Shown here in pieces: positions 17,290-26,053 of a stretch of DNA of 64,000 nucleotides (positions within the stretch are counted from its first letter, which is position 1; each line of letters opens with the position of its first letter). Made by a program: the position numbers and the translations under genes. The notes under the pieces were generated by a model. It was given only the letters and a program-made list of their open reading frames with translations, had not been told where the DNA came from and did no database searches. Source of the stretch: Geomobilibacter sp964431365 (GTDB lineage: Bacteria > Desulfobacterota > Desulfuromonadia > Geobacterales > DSM-12255); contig CAYSJJ010000007.1 in NCBI GenBank assembly GCA_964431365.1, positions 16,843 through 80,842 on the forward strand, written 5' to 3'.

Positions 17290-17952
17290 CTACTCCTCTG
17301 TCCCCACTCCCTGCTGTTTTACATGCTCTTTGACCCCCCGGAAGCTCTTCCGGTGGATCGGTGACGGCCCGAGGCGGGCTATGGCGTCCAGGTGGGCCTG
17401 ACAGCCGTACCCCTTGTGGTCGGCCAGCCCGTAGCCGGGGTAGAGCAGGTCATACTCCTTCATCAGCCGGTCGCGCGTCACCTTGGCGATGATAGATGCC
17501 GCGGCAATGGAGACGCTGCGGCCGTCGCCCTTCTTGATGGTCCGCTGCTGCACGGCCAGCGGGATGCGGGAGATGCCGTCTATCAGCAGGAAATCGGGGG
17601 GCGCCGACAGTTGGGTTACCGCCATCCCCATGGCGGCCAGGGTCGCCTGCAGGATGTTGTCCCGGTCCACGACCTCGTGGTCCATGATCCCGACGCCGAC
17701 TGCCACGGCGCTCTCCATGATGCTGGCGAAGAGTTCTTCCCGCTTTCGTTCCGTCAGCTTCTTCGAATCGTTGACCCCGGCGATCTCTATGGCGGGATCG
17801 AGAACCACCGCCGCTGCCACCACCGGCCCGGCCAGGGGTCCCCGGCCCGCCTCATCCACACCGGCAACGGTCCGGTATCCCTGGCGCCAGGCCAGTTCCT
17901 CGAATTCCCGCATGGTCGGTGCCGGCTCGTCGCCGAAGAGGGTGTGGGTCAT
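17290..17952 (-). CDS. rnhB: Ribonuclease HII
   Basis: A 220-residue enzyme that nicks RNA-DNA hybrids and removes single ribonucleotides. Metal ligands are visible in GVDEAGRGPLAGPV (D and E) and in PDFLLIDG plus the later DHKGYG region. Start ATG at 17952 (MTHTLFGDE) after GAGGCAC; the open frame continues upstream through the rplS terminator and is not coding there. The last codons (GVGTEE) fall in a repeat of the word GGGAGTGG/GGGACTGG that also fills the gap to yraN. Confidence 0.93.
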   Translation of the reverse strand: MTHTLFGDEPAPTMREFEELAWRQGYRTVAGVDEAGRGPLAGPVVAAAVVLDPAIEIAGVNDSKKLTERKREELFASIMESAVAVGVGIMDHEVVDRDNILQATLAAMGMAVTQLSAPPDFLLIDGISRIPLAVQQRTIKKGDGRSVSIAAASIIAKVTRDRLMKEYDLLYPGYGLADHKGYGCQAHLDAIARLGPSPIHRKSFRGVKEHVKQQGVGTEE

Positions 17953-18005
17953 GAAGTGCCTCGCAGAAGTGGAGTACAAGAGCGGCGACAAACGCCGACG
18001 CAGAC

Positions 18006-18036
18006 GCAAAAAAGCCCCGGAGACCGGGGCTTTTTG
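18006..18036 (-). terminator. Terminator or attenuator between rplS and rnhB
   Basis: Stem AAGCCCCGG-TCTC-CCGGGGCTT followed on the minus strand by a T-run. It should partly separate rnhB-yraN from the upstream ribosomal operon. Confidence 0.8.
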
Positions 18037-18040
18037 TTTC

Positions 18041-18400
18041 CTATTCCATGCCTGGTACGTATTTCTTTTCGCGGATCCTGGCTGCCTTCCCCCGGAGCTT
18101 CCTGAGGTAGTAGAGCTTGGCCCGGCGCACATGGCCGCGGGTGATCACCTCGACGGTCTCCACCGACGGCGAATGCAGCGGGAAGCAACGCTCGACGCCA
18201 ACGCCGTTGGAGATCTTCCGGACGGTGAACGACTCGCGGATGCCGCCGTTCTGACGGCCGATGCAGACCCCCTGGAAGGCCTGGATACGGCTCTTGTCCC
18301 CTTCCACGATCTTCACGTGGACCTTGACGGTGTCGCCCGGCTTGAACGGCACCACGTTCTTCTTCATCTGCTCCATTTCGATTCTGTCTATCGTGTTCAT
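18041..18400 (-). CDS. rplS: 50S ribosomal protein L19
   Basis: A 119-residue protein of family length with the L19 core KPGDTVKVHVKIVEGDKSRIQAFQGVCI and SPSVETVEVITRGHVRRAKLYYLR. It binds 23S rRNA at the 30S-50S interface. It lies in the conserved rpsP-rimM-trmD-rplS order, here with one extra methyltransferase gene between trmD and rplS. RBS GGGAGGAAGAAC precedes the ATG. Confidence 0.98.
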   Translation of the reverse strand: MNTIDRIEMEQMKKNVVPFKPGDTVKVHVKIVEGDKSRIQAFQGVCIGRQNGGIRESFTVRKISNGVGVERCFPLHSPSVETVEVITRGHVRRAKLYYLRKLRGKAARIREKKYVPGME

Positions 18401-18486
18401 GTTCTTCCTCCCAAAGGTAAAGCCGAAGCTTTCGTTTGTATGTCCGTCCGGTTATCCGGAATGATTGTCCTTTTGTCTCCAGGCCC

Positions 18487-19047
18487 CTAGCGGCCACCCC
18501 TGAGTCGATCCAGGATGATCGCGGCGGCTGCCCTCACCGAAAGGTGATTGTAGCTGTCGTGTCCCCGAAGGGGCGCAAGGACCAGATCGGCCCGCTCAAA
18601 CAGCTCCTCGGTTAGTCCCCAGCCGGTGCCGAAAAGGAGCAGGTGCGGCCTCTCGGCCACGGCCAGTCTGTCGGCCATCTCGGCATAGCCTATGGCACCG
18701 TCGCGCTCTGCAGCACCGGTCGCCACCAACACGGGATCGGCTCCCGTCGTTCGGGCCAGGTCGGCCACCGCTTCGTCCAGACTCGCCGTGACCCGCGCCA
18801 GCGAAAGGGCTTCCTTCCGCTTGGGGTTATATGTTGCGCCCCATCCCTCCTGCCAGTGGCCGACGATCCGGTTGGCCAGGGCCTGCTGCTCGACCACCGG
18901 CGTCACCAGGTAGTAGCGGAGAAGTCCGAAGGTCCTGGCGGCCCGGGCAATATCGTGTATATCCAGGTTGGTCACGGCCGTGGCGACCACCTGCCGGTTC
19001 TTGTCGTAGACCGGGTGGTGGATCAGGGCGATACTGAGGCTGCCCAT
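18487..19047 (-). CDS. SPOUT-like RNA methyltransferase between trmD and rplS
   Basis: A 186-residue protein starting MGSLSIALIHHPVYDKNRQVVATAVTNLDIHDIARAARTFGL, with RPHLLLFGTGWGLTEELFERAD in the second half, the features of the SAM-dependent RNA methyltransferase family PF09936. Members are usually encoded next to trmD in Deltaproteobacteria and related groups; the modified nucleoside is not established. It begins three bases after the trmD stop, so it is cotranscribed. Confidence 0.82.
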   Translation of the reverse strand: MGSLSIALIHHPVYDKNRQVVATAVTNLDIHDIARAARTFGLLRYYLVTPVVEQQALANRIVGHWQEGWGATYNPKRKEALSLARVTASLDEAVADLARTTGADPVLVATGAAERDGAIGYAEMADRLAVAERPHLLLFGTGWGLTEELFERADLVLAPLRGHDSYNHLSVRAAAAIILDRLRGGR

Positions 19048-19050
19048 TGT

Positions 19051-19782
19051 CTACAGCTCCCCGGCCGCATCACGGAGGAACTTCTCGTCCTCCCGGGTGA
19101 GGCTTGCCTCGGCCAGCAGGTCGGGCCGGTGCCGCACCGTATGGAGCAGAGCCTGCTGACGCCGCCAGCGCCCGATCTCCCGGTGGTTTCCGGAAAGCAG
19201 TACCGGCGGTACCGCAAGCCCCCGGAACTCCGGCGGCCTAGTGTACTGCGGGTATTCGAGGAGTCCGTCGCTGAACGACTCGTCCAGTGCCGACTCCTCG
19301 CTGCCAAGAACGCCGGGCACCAGGCGGGATACCGCATCGACGATCACCATGGCCGCCAGTTCGCCGCCGGTCAGGACGTAATCGCCGATGGAGAGCTCCC
19401 GGTCGACGTACAGCCCCCGCACCCTCTCGTCGATCCCTTCGTAGCGGCCGCAGAGGATGATCAACCCCTCTTCGGCAGCCAGTTCAGCAGCAACGGCCTG
19501 GGTGAAGGGCTCGCCGCGCGGCGAGGTGAGAATCACCCGAGCCCGGGGCGCCTGCGCCTTTACCGCCTCGATGCAGGCTGACAGCGGCTCCACCTTCATA
19601 ACCATCCCGGCGCCGCCGCCATAGGGGGCGTCGTCGACGGTCTTGTGCCGGTCAGTGGCGAAGTCGCGGATATTATGGAGCTCGACGCCGATGGCGCCGC
19701 TTTCCACACCCCTCCGGAGGATGCTCTCGGTGAGCGGCCCTTGGAACATCGCCGGGAACAGGGTCAGTATATGAAATTTCAT
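19051..19782 (-). CDS. trmD: tRNA (guanine-N1-)-methyltransferase
   Basis: A 243-residue SPOUT enzyme that makes m1G37 in tRNAs reading CNN codons. Seen: MKFHILTLFPAMFQGPLTESILRR, the knot sequence LILCGRYEGIDERVR, IGDYVLTGGELAAMV, and the catalytic region PQYTRPPEFRG. Full length. The start overlaps the rimM stop by four bases. Confidence 0.98.
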   Translation of the reverse strand: MKFHILTLFPAMFQGPLTESILRRGVESGAIGVELHNIRDFATDRHKTVDDAPYGGGAGMVMKVEPLSACIEAVKAQAPRARVILTSPRGEPFTQAVAAELAAEEGLIILCGRYEGIDERVRGLYVDRELSIGDYVLTGGELAAMVIVDAVSRLVPGVLGSEESALDESFSDGLLEYPQYTRPPEFRGLAVPPVLLSGNHREIGRWRRQQALLHTVRHRPDLLAEASLTREDEKFLRDAAGEL

Positions 19783-20300
19783 AGATCAAGCAGCCCTTCG
19801 AGAGGGCTGACGGTCATGACGCGGCTGTCGAGGTCAATGGAACTGACCACATCCTCGATGGCCGGTATCAGATATTCCTTCTTATCTGCGGACCGGACCA
19901 CATAGACATCGTTGCTGCCGGTTTCCATGATGCTTTCGAGGCGCCCCAACTCCATGCCGTCGTCGGTGACGACCCTGAGGCCGATCAGATCGAACCAGTA
20001 GAATTCGTCGTCGGCCAAGGGAGGAAGCTGGCTGCGCCGGACGTACAACTCCCGCCCCACCAGTGGCTCCACCTGATTGATGCTCCCCATCCCTTTCAGG
20101 GTGAGGAGGATCTTCCGGCCATGGGCTGCGGCAGCGGAAACTTCAAACAGCTCTTCCTTCCCGCTGAGGTCTTTCAAAATAACCCTGTCAAGGGAGAGGA
20201 ACGTATCGCTCTCCCCGGAAAAGGATGCTACCCGTAACTGGCCCTTGATGCCATGGGTGCCGACTACCTTCCCCAGCAGAACCAGTTCGCTACCGGACAT
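19779..20300 (-). CDS. rimM: Ribosome maturation factor RimM
   Basis: A 173-residue protein with the N-terminal GKVVGTHGIKGQLRV motif and a C-terminal PRC-barrel domain (EFYWFDLIGLRVVTDDGMELGRLESIMETGSNDVYVV). RimM binds S19 and helps 30S head assembly. Start ATG shares one base with the khpA stop. Confidence 0.97.
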   Translation of the reverse strand: MSGSELVLLGKVVGTHGIKGQLRVASFSGESDTFLSLDRVILKDLSGKEELFEVSAAAAHGRKILLTLKGMGSINQVEPLVGRELYVRRSQLPPLADDEFYWFDLIGLRVVTDDGMELGRLESIMETGSNDVYVVRSADKKEYLIPAIEDVVSSIDLDSRVMTVSPLEGLLDL

Positions 20301-20530
20301 TACTCGACGATCTTGAGGACGGCCTTCTTGTTGTCCTTGGTCGAAACAGCATTCAAGAGGGTGCGGATGGCCTTTGCAGTACGGCCTTCCTTACCGATGA
20401 TCCGGCCCATGTCTTCCTTGGCCACCGTCAGCTTGATAACGGTCGTATCCTCTTCCAACTCCTCGGTGGTTCTGACCTGGGTCGGGTCGTCAACCAGTGC
20501 TTTGGCGATGGTCTCTACGAGCTGTTTCAT
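20300..20530 (-). CDS. khpA: KH-domain RNA-binding protein KhpA
   Basis: A 76-residue single KH domain with the GXXG loop in MGRIIGKEGRTAKAIRTLL. It was formerly annotated as YlqC. KhpA-type proteins bind RNA broadly, often with KhpB. Start ATG at 20530 gives the family length; the longer open frame overlaps rpsP. Its position between rpsP and rimM is the usual one. Confidence 0.95.
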   Translation of the reverse strand: MKQLVETIAKALVDDPTQVRTTEELEEDTTVIKLTVAKEDMGRIIGKEGRTAKAIRTLLNAVSTKDNKKAVLKIVE

Positions 20531-20580
20531 GTCGGTATCCTCGTGCTCTGGAGTGTCCGGCGGACCGGGAATAGACGAGC

Positions 20581-20847
20581 TTAGGCAGCCTTCGTGACGA
20601 ACTTGACCCAGATCCCCGCTTTTTTCAGGAGCTGCTTCACGGTGTCGGTCGGCTGTGCACCCTTGCCCAGCCAATCGAGGGTCGCCGCTTCGTCGATGCG
20701 GCAGGCGGCCGGATTCTGGTTCGGGTCATAGGTCCCGACGTTGGCGATGAAGCGACCGTCCCTGCGGGCCCGCTCATCAGCGATGACAACCTGGTAGAAG
20801 GGCTTCTTCTTTGCGCCGGCCCGGGCGAGTCTGATCTTTACTGCCAT
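20581..20847 (-). CDS. rpsP: 30S ribosomal protein S16
   Basis: An 88-residue protein beginning MAVKIRLARAGAKKKPFYQVVIADERARRDGRFI, the diagnostic S16 sequence, with an AGGAGG site. It binds 16S rRNA early in 30S assembly. Confidence 0.98.
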   Translation of the reverse strand: MAVKIRLARAGAKKKPFYQVVIADERARRDGRFIANVGTYDPNQNPAACRIDEAATLDWLGKGAQPTDTVKQLLKKAGIWVKFVTKAA

Positions 20848-20929
20848 TGTTTCCTCCTGGTGTTACAGCGGCTGTCGCCGCCGTTCGTTTATTGGTGTAT
20901 GGCTAACATCATACCTGAATTAATGTGAA

Positions 20930-22285
20930 TCAAAAGGGAAGCATCCCCTTCATCCCGCCGAGTCCCTTCAGAAGACCTTTTGGCCCCAGTTTCTGGAGCT
21001 GCTTGACTACCCTCTGGGCCTCGGTAAAACGTTTGAGAAGCTGGTTCACTTCCTGGACAGAAGTGCCGCTCCCCTTGGCAATCCGGAGTCGCCGGCTGCC
21101 GTTGATGATCGTATGGTTGGCCCGCTCGGCGCGGGTCATGGAATCGATGATCGCCTCGATCCGCTTCAGCTCCTTCTCGGACGGCTGGGCGTCGCCCATC
21201 TGCTTCATCATCTTCCCCATGCCGGGGATCATTCCCATGATCGACTCCAGGGAGCCCATCTTCTTCACCTGCTGGAGTTGATTCTTGAAGTCCTCCAGAT
21301 CGAACTCGCCCTTCTTGACCTTCTTCTGGAGACGTTCCGCCTCCTTGGCGTCGAAGTTCTGATGGGCCTTCTCGATCAGCGTGAGGACGTCACCCATGCC
21401 GAGGATGCGGGAAACCAGTCGGTCGGCGTGGAATACCTCCAGGGCATCCAGCTTCTCCCCCAGGCCGACAAACTTGACCGGCTTGCCGGTCACCGCCTTG
21501 ATGGAGAGTGCCGCACCACCCTTGGCGTCGCCGTCCAGTTTGGTCAGCACGACACCCGAAATCTCCAGCCGCTCGTTGAAGCCGCTGGCCACGTTTACCG
21601 CTTCCTGGCCGGTCATGGCGTCGGCCACGAAGAGAATCTCCCGCGGTTCGATCTCGTCCCGGATCCGGACCAGTTCGTTCATCAGATAATCGTCGATCTG
21701 ATGGCGGCCGGCGGTATCGAGGATCACCGTGTCCAGGCCGTTCAGCTCGGCAAAACGGATCGCGTTGCGGCAGATATCCACCGGGTCCTGATCGGCCCGG
21801 GAGTCGAAGGTCTCGATCCCCAGCTGTCGGCCGAGCGTCTTCAACTGCTCGATAGCTGCCGGCCGGTAAACGTCGGCAGGAACCAGGAGCGGTCGACGGC
21901 GCTGCCCTTTCAGCAGGCGCGCCAGCTTGCCGCAGGAGGTGGTCTTGCCGGCCCCCTGGAGGCCGACCATCATGATAGCCACCGGCGGCTTTGCCGCCAG
22001 GTCGAGGCTGTTGTCCTCCCCTCCCCCCATCATCGCGACCAGTTCGTCGTGGACGATCTTGATCACCTGCTGGCCGGGACTGAGGCTCTGGAGCACATCG
22101 GTGCCGACGGCGCGCTCGCGCACCCGTTCGACAAAATCCTTCACGACCTTGAAGTTGACATCCGCCTCAAGGAGGACGAGCCGCACCTCGCGGAGCGCTT
22201 CCTTGATATTCTCCTCGGTCATTACCCCCTGGCCGCGGAGCTTCTTAAAAACCAGTTCAAGCTTGTCGGAAAGCGCGTCAAACAT
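20930..22285 (-). CDS. ffh: Signal recognition particle protein Ffh
   Basis: A 451-residue GTPase that targets nascent membrane proteins with 4.5S RNA. N domain at the start (MFDALSDKLELVFKKLRG), G domain with GLQGAGKTTSCGKLA, DTAGRH and TKLDGDAKGG, and a methionine-rich M domain (MGMIPGMGKMMKQMGD). ATG at 22285 gives the standard beginning; a GTG three codons earlier is possible. First gene of the nine-gene operon. Confidence 0.97.
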   Translation of the reverse strand: MFDALSDKLELVFKKLRGQGVMTEENIKEALREVRLVLLEADVNFKVVKDFVERVRERAVGTDVLQSLSPGQQVIKIVHDELVAMMGGGEDNSLDLAAKPPVAIMMVGLQGAGKTTSCGKLARLLKGQRRRPLLVPADVYRPAAIEQLKTLGRQLGIETFDSRADQDPVDICRNAIRFAELNGLDTVILDTAGRHQIDDYLMNELVRIRDEIEPREILFVADAMTGQEAVNVASGFNERLEISGVVLTKLDGDAKGGAALSIKAVTGKPVKFVGLGEKLDALEVFHADRLVSRILGMGDVLTLIEKAHQNFDAKEAERLQKKVKKGEFDLEDFKNQLQQVKKMGSLESIMGMIPGMGKMMKQMGDAQPSEKELKRIEAIIDSMTRAERANHTIINGSRRLRIAKGSGTSVQEVNQLLKRFTEAQRVVKQLQKLGPKGLLKGLGGMKGMLPF

Positions 22286-22368
22286 CAAGATCACTTATAA
22301 TTTCAAATAATTACCCAACTTGACCACCAGCGACACATCGCGGGCAGAGTGGGACTTGTAAAGGATGG

Positions 22369-22398
22369 AATATAGAGGAGCGGCCAAAACTTTGTCAA
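22369..22398 (-). promoter_or_regulatory. Promoter of the ffh-rpsP operon
   Basis: TTGACA (22398-22393), 18-bp spacer, TATATT (22374-22369) on the minus strand, about 85 bp upstream of ffh; near-consensus sigma-70 type. Confidence 0.75.
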
Positions 22399-22473
22399 GA
22401 CAAAAATCGGACGTAACAGCGGATCGGCAATGAAGATTGTGGCCAGCCGACCGGTCTGGTATATACTTACTCA

Positions 22474-23250
22474 ATGTCCCTCAAGCCCGACATGGCACCG
22501 ACCGCCCCCATCGCCCTGATAGCCGCCCTGCCGGAGGAGATCAAACCTCTCCTGGCACGGCTAGGCTCCACCCGAAAGGAGCAGGTCGCCGGCTTTCCTC
22601 TCCACCGCTGCCGGCTTGGCGGCCACGAACTCATCCTGCTCCACTCCGGCATGGGTCCGAAAAATGCTGCCGAGGCAACCCGCGCCCTGCTGAACAGTAT
22701 CACCCCGCAGATGATCATCAACTTCGGCCTGGGGGGGGCTGTTGCCCCCGGTCCGCACATCGCCGACCTGGTGCTCGCCACCCGCCTTCTGGTCAGCAGC
22801 GGAGGGGAGTTCCACGAGCAGGCCGGCCTGACCCTGTCGCTCGTCGACGGATTCCTGGCCACGGTCGCCAGCCGGAACTGCCAATCCGGCACGTTCATTA
22901 CCGCTGGCGAGACCATGCCCAAAGCCGCTCTGCGGGAAGCACTCCCAGCGGGAACCGAAACGCCGCTCCTGGAAATGGAGACCGCCGCCATCGCCCGGGT
23001 CGCCGACGAGCAGGGCATTCCGCTCCTGGCCATTCGGGCTGTCAGCGACGACTGCGGCGAGGAACTCGCTTTCACCGTTGCCGAATTCTGCGACGCGAAC
23101 CTGCAGATCAGGCCATTGAAGGTCCTCTTCACCATCCTGAAACGGCCGTGGATCATCCCCCAACTCATCCGGCTCGCCAGGAACAGCAGAGTGGCAGCCG
23201 AGGCCCTGGCAGCCGCAATCACCGGTTATCTGGAGCAGATCCATGCGTAA
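22474..23250 (+). CDS. Nucleoside phosphorylase family protein (HpnG-like or MTA/SAH nucleosidase-like)
   Basis: A 258-residue protein of the PNP/UDP phosphorylase superfamily: IALIAALPEEIKPLL at the start, HSGMGPKNAAEATRALL, INFGLGGAVAPG, and the ligand motif PLLEMETAAIARVADEQGIPLLAIRAVSDD (MET plus SDD). Hopanoid producers use such an enzyme, HpnG, to remove adenine from adenosylhopane; no other hpnG candidate is in this window, so that role is possible but unproven, with MTA/SAH nucleosidase the alternative. The stop overlaps the next gene by eight bases. Confidence 0.75.
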   Translation: MSLKPDMAPTAPIALIAALPEEIKPLLARLGSTRKEQVAGFPLHRCRLGGHELILLHSGMGPKNAAEATRALLNSITPQMIINFGLGGAVAPGPHIADLVLATRLLVSSGGEFHEQAGLTLSLVDGFLATVASRNCQSGTFITAGETMPKAALREALPAGTETPLLEMETAAIARVADEQGIPLLAIRAVSDDCGEELAFTVAEFCDANLQIRPLKVLFTILKRPWIIPQLIRLARNSRVAAEALAAAITGYLEQIHA

Positions 23251-23746
23251 AAGCGTACTTCTTGCAACACTGACCGCCACGCTGGCCGCCGTTCCGACCG
23301 TTGGCCTCCCCATGGGGAGCCGGCCCGACGACGGCCGCACCATGTATTTCGACGGCAGCGCGTTCCGGGAAGGGACGGGGGCAGGCCGGCCGGCAATCGC
23401 AACCAGGATCGGCCGTTACCCCCGGCTGCTACAGGATGGCCCGTCTGGAGAGGCAGCACCTCTACCCGCAGGCACCGGCGCAGTGGCCGGCATCTGCTAT
23501 ATCCAGCAGAGTGGCGGCAAGCTCGGCACCCGGCCGGCCATCCTGCCGCGACCCGGGATCCAGGTAACGGTGCGCGGCACCGGCATCGAGATGCAGACCA
23601 GTTGCGACGGGCAGGGTTTCTTCTCCCTGGCCCTGCCTCCCGGTCGTTACGAAGTGAGCAGCGGGGCCGACTCCAGGCCCGTGACCATTGAACCGGACAA
23701 GACAACCCTCACCCCACTGCGGGGCGGGAAAAGGATGGTGGACTGA
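23243..23746 (+). CDS. Secreted protein with carboxypeptidase-regulatory/TTR-like domain
   Basis: A 167-residue protein with a short signal peptide (MRKSVLLATLTATLAAVPTVG). Residues about 95-155 (GIQVTVRGTGIEMQTSCDGQGFFSLALPPGRYEVSSG) have the pattern of carboxypeptidase-regulatory or transthyretin-like beta domains, which often decorate extracellular proteins. It overlaps the neighbours on both sides (eight bases and one base), so it is probably translated together with the metalloprotease and may accompany it to the exterior. Precise function unknown. Confidence 0.7.
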   Translation: MRKSVLLATLTATLAAVPTVGLPMGSRPDDGRTMYFDGSAFREGTGAGRPAIATRIGRYPRLLQDGPSGEAAPLPAGTGAVAGICYIQQSGGKLGTRPAILPRPGIQVTVRGTGIEMQTSCDGQGFFSLALPPGRYEVSSGADSRPVTIEPDKTTLTPLRGGKRMVD

Positions 23747-25575
23747 TGAAACGGCTGACGATCTTTCTCTGCTCGCTGCTGCTGGCAACACTCCCTCTCC
23801 TGGCCCACGCCGGCGAACTTGACGACTACTATCTCAAGGCCTTCACCGGCGCAAACGGTGGGAACACCCCGCTGGCCGGCGCTGTTCTTCAGGCCGAGCC
23901 AACCGCCGTCGGATCCCACTGCGGCATGCCGCTCCGCCGCGGCCTGTCGCGGGACTGGAACAAGCTCGCCACCGCCACCCAGGTGGTGCTGGCCAAGTAT
24001 GTGGCAGCACCTGTTCTCACCGGAGAAACCATAATCACCTCAACCGGTGGACACTTCCGGATCCACTACGCCACCTCCGGCCCTGACATGCCGACCCCCG
24101 TAGTCCCGCTTGCCACCTGGATTGCCAGGGTGGCGGACACCTTCGAGACGGTTTACAGCACCGAGGTCGGGACCATGGGCTACGCCGCCCCCCCGGTAAC
24201 CGGAGGCATCTTCGACGTCTACCTGCAGGCCCTGAGCAGCCAGTCGGAATTCGGCTTCACCCAGCCGGTACCGGATCCGCCCCCGCAAGGTGTCACCTCA
24301 GTCTCCAGCTACATCGTTATCGACAAGGACTTCCTCAACGCCATATTCCAGGACTCCATTCCCGGCGGCGGCACAGCTGACGCGAAGGCGCTCAGTGCCC
24401 TCCAGATCACGGCGGCCCATGAATTCCACCATGCCATCCAGTTCGGCTACAACTATTTCTTCGACATCTGGTACGCCGAGGCGACCTCGACCTGGATGGA
24501 GGACGAAGTCTACGACGCCGTGAACCAGCTGTACAACTATCTCCCCGGCTACCTCCAACATACGACCGAAAGCCTGGACAAATTCGTCCTCAATCCCACG
24601 GCTAACGACAACATCACCTTCGGTTTCGGCTACGGCCGGTGGATTTTCAACCGCTACCTGACTGAAAGCTTTCCCGCCACCCCGATCATCAAAAACGTGT
24701 GGGTGCGGCTTTCAACCACAACGCCGGCAGGCAGCGACATCCTAATGGCGCCGCTGATCGACGACGTCCTCAAGGGAAACTCCTCCAGCCTGGGGACCGC
24801 CTTCTTCGGCTTCTGCAAGCGGCTCTACCTGCGTGACTGGCAAAGCCATACGGGCGATATCAGCCTCATTCATCCGGTCGTGCCGACAGCCAGCTATTCC
24901 AGCTTTCCCATAACGGCGTCAACCACACCCTCGACCCTGGCAACCCTCCCCCACTACTCATTCGCCTTCTACAGATTCACGAACAGCGCCTCGTCGCCGG
25001 CCGACCTGACCCTGACGTTCGGCACCAAGCCCGCGACGATCAGCATCACCGCCTTCAAAAAACTGACCAACGGATCGATCCAGGAATTTCCCTTCGACAG
25101 CGTCACCGGAAAGATCGTCATCACCAATTTCACCAGCGCCAGCACGTCGGAGGCAGTCGTCCTCATCGCCAACACAAGCACGAGCGACGGCCAGAGCATC
25201 GGCTTTACCAGCGACGGCAGCGTCCCGAGCCCCCCTCCCGCCAGCTCATCAGGCGGGGGAGGCGGCGGTTGCTTCATCGCCACGGCCGCCTACGGCAGCT
25301 ACCTCCATCCACAGGTCCAGGCGCTGCGGGAGTTCCGCGACCACTACCTCCTTACCAACGCCGTGGGTCGGCAACTGGTGGCCGTCTATTACCGCCTCAG
25401 CCCGCCGCTGGCCGACATCATAGCCCGCCACGAGCCACTCCGGACCGCTACCCGCATCCTCCTCACGCCCGTGGTCTTCGCCGTTGCCCACGGAAAGGGA
25501 ACCATCGCCATCCTCGCGGTGACCCTGCTAGTCATGGGTCGGACGCTGATCCGAAGAAGAGACCCGGTGCGCTGA
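23746..25575 (+). CDS. Secreted MXAN_6640-type metalloprotease with CFI-box C-terminus
   Basis: A 609-residue protein. Signal peptide (ends near AHAGE), then a gluzincin-like site HEFHHAIQ at residues 225-232 with a probable third ligand in EATSTWMEDE about 20 residues later, as in the MXAN_6640 family of putative metalloproteases. Residues 385-500 are beta-rich and serine/threonine-rich. After a Gly-rich linker comes CFIATAAYGS at residue 509, the CFI-box C-terminal module, with LREFRDHYLL, YYRLSPPLAD and a final hydrophobic helix plus IRRRDPVR, resembling a membrane or sorting anchor. Probably surface-attached or processed. Substrate unknown. Confidence 0.8.
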   Translation: MKRLTIFLCSLLLATLPLLAHAGELDDYYLKAFTGANGGNTPLAGAVLQAEPTAVGSHCGMPLRRGLSRDWNKLATATQVVLAKYVAAPVLTGETIITSTGGHFRIHYATSGPDMPTPVVPLATWIARVADTFETVYSTEVGTMGYAAPPVTGGIFDVYLQALSSQSEFGFTQPVPDPPPQGVTSVSSYIVIDKDFLNAIFQDSIPGGGTADAKALSALQITAAHEFHHAIQFGYNYFFDIWYAEATSTWMEDEVYDAVNQLYNYLPGYLQHTTESLDKFVLNPTANDNITFGFGYGRWIFNRYLTESFPATPIIKNVWVRLSTTTPAGSDILMAPLIDDVLKGNSSSLGTAFFGFCKRLYLRDWQSHTGDISLIHPVVPTASYSSFPITASTTPSTLATLPHYSFAFYRFTNSASSPADLTLTFGTKPATISITAFKKLTNGSIQEFPFDSVTGKIVITNFTSASTSEAVVLIANTSTSDGQSIGFTSDGSVPSPPPASSSGGGGGGCFIATAAYGSYLHPQVQALREFRDHYLLTNAVGRQLVAVYYRLSPPLADIIARHEPLRTATRILLTPVVFAVAHGKGTIAILAVTLLVMGRTLIRRRDPVR

Positions 25576-25576
25576 A

Positions 25577-25615
25577 CGAAAAAAGCCCCGCTGGCATCCC
25601 AGCGGGGCTTTTTCT
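25577..25615. terminator. Bidirectional terminator between the metalloprotease and cold-shock genes
   Basis: Stem AAAAAGCCCCGCTGG / CCAGCGGGGCTTTTT with A-run before and T-run after; serves both converging genes. Confidence 0.9.
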
Positions 25616-25637
25616 TTAACGTGGTTGTACCGACGAA

Positions 25638-25838
25638 TTAGGCCTTGCGAACGTTGGCAGCCTGCAGACCTTTCGGGCCGTTGACCACGTCGAAGGTAAC
25701 AGCTTCACCTTCGGCAAGCGACTTGAAGCCTTCGCTCATGATTGCCGAGAAGTGCACGAACACGTCGTCGCCGTTCTCCTGCTCGATGAAGCCAAACCCT
25801 TTAGCGTCGTTGAACCACTTAACCCTACCCTGTGCCAT
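25638..25838 (-). CDS. Cold-shock domain protein (CspA family)
   Basis: A 66-residue OB-fold protein: MAQGRVKWFNDAKGFGFIEQENGDDVFVHFSAI carries RNP1 (KGFGFI) and RNP2 (VFVHFSAI). These proteins bind single-stranded RNA and act as RNA chaperones. Start follows AAAGGAGGCAGGAAAC. Which of several paralogues it is cannot be said. The region upstream to 26053 holds no gene. Confidence 0.95.
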   Translation of the reverse strand: MAQGRVKWFNDAKGFGFIEQENGDDVFVHFSAIMSEGFKSLAEGEAVTFDVVNGPKGLQAANVRKA

Positions 25839-26053
25839 GTTTCCTGCCTCCTTTTGCCTTTTGTTGCTCCGGCCTGGTGCCGGATTGTGAAGGTTACTGC
25901 AGCTGCCGGAGTCTTGAGGCAGGAAAGCTACGGTTCTACAGGCGAACGTCGAGATTTCCTGATACTGCAAAAACTTCCGAAACCTACTGCGGTGGTTAGC
26001 CTATCATGCACCCCAATACCTGTCAACCCATTTTCAGCCGGTCGCGACAAAAA

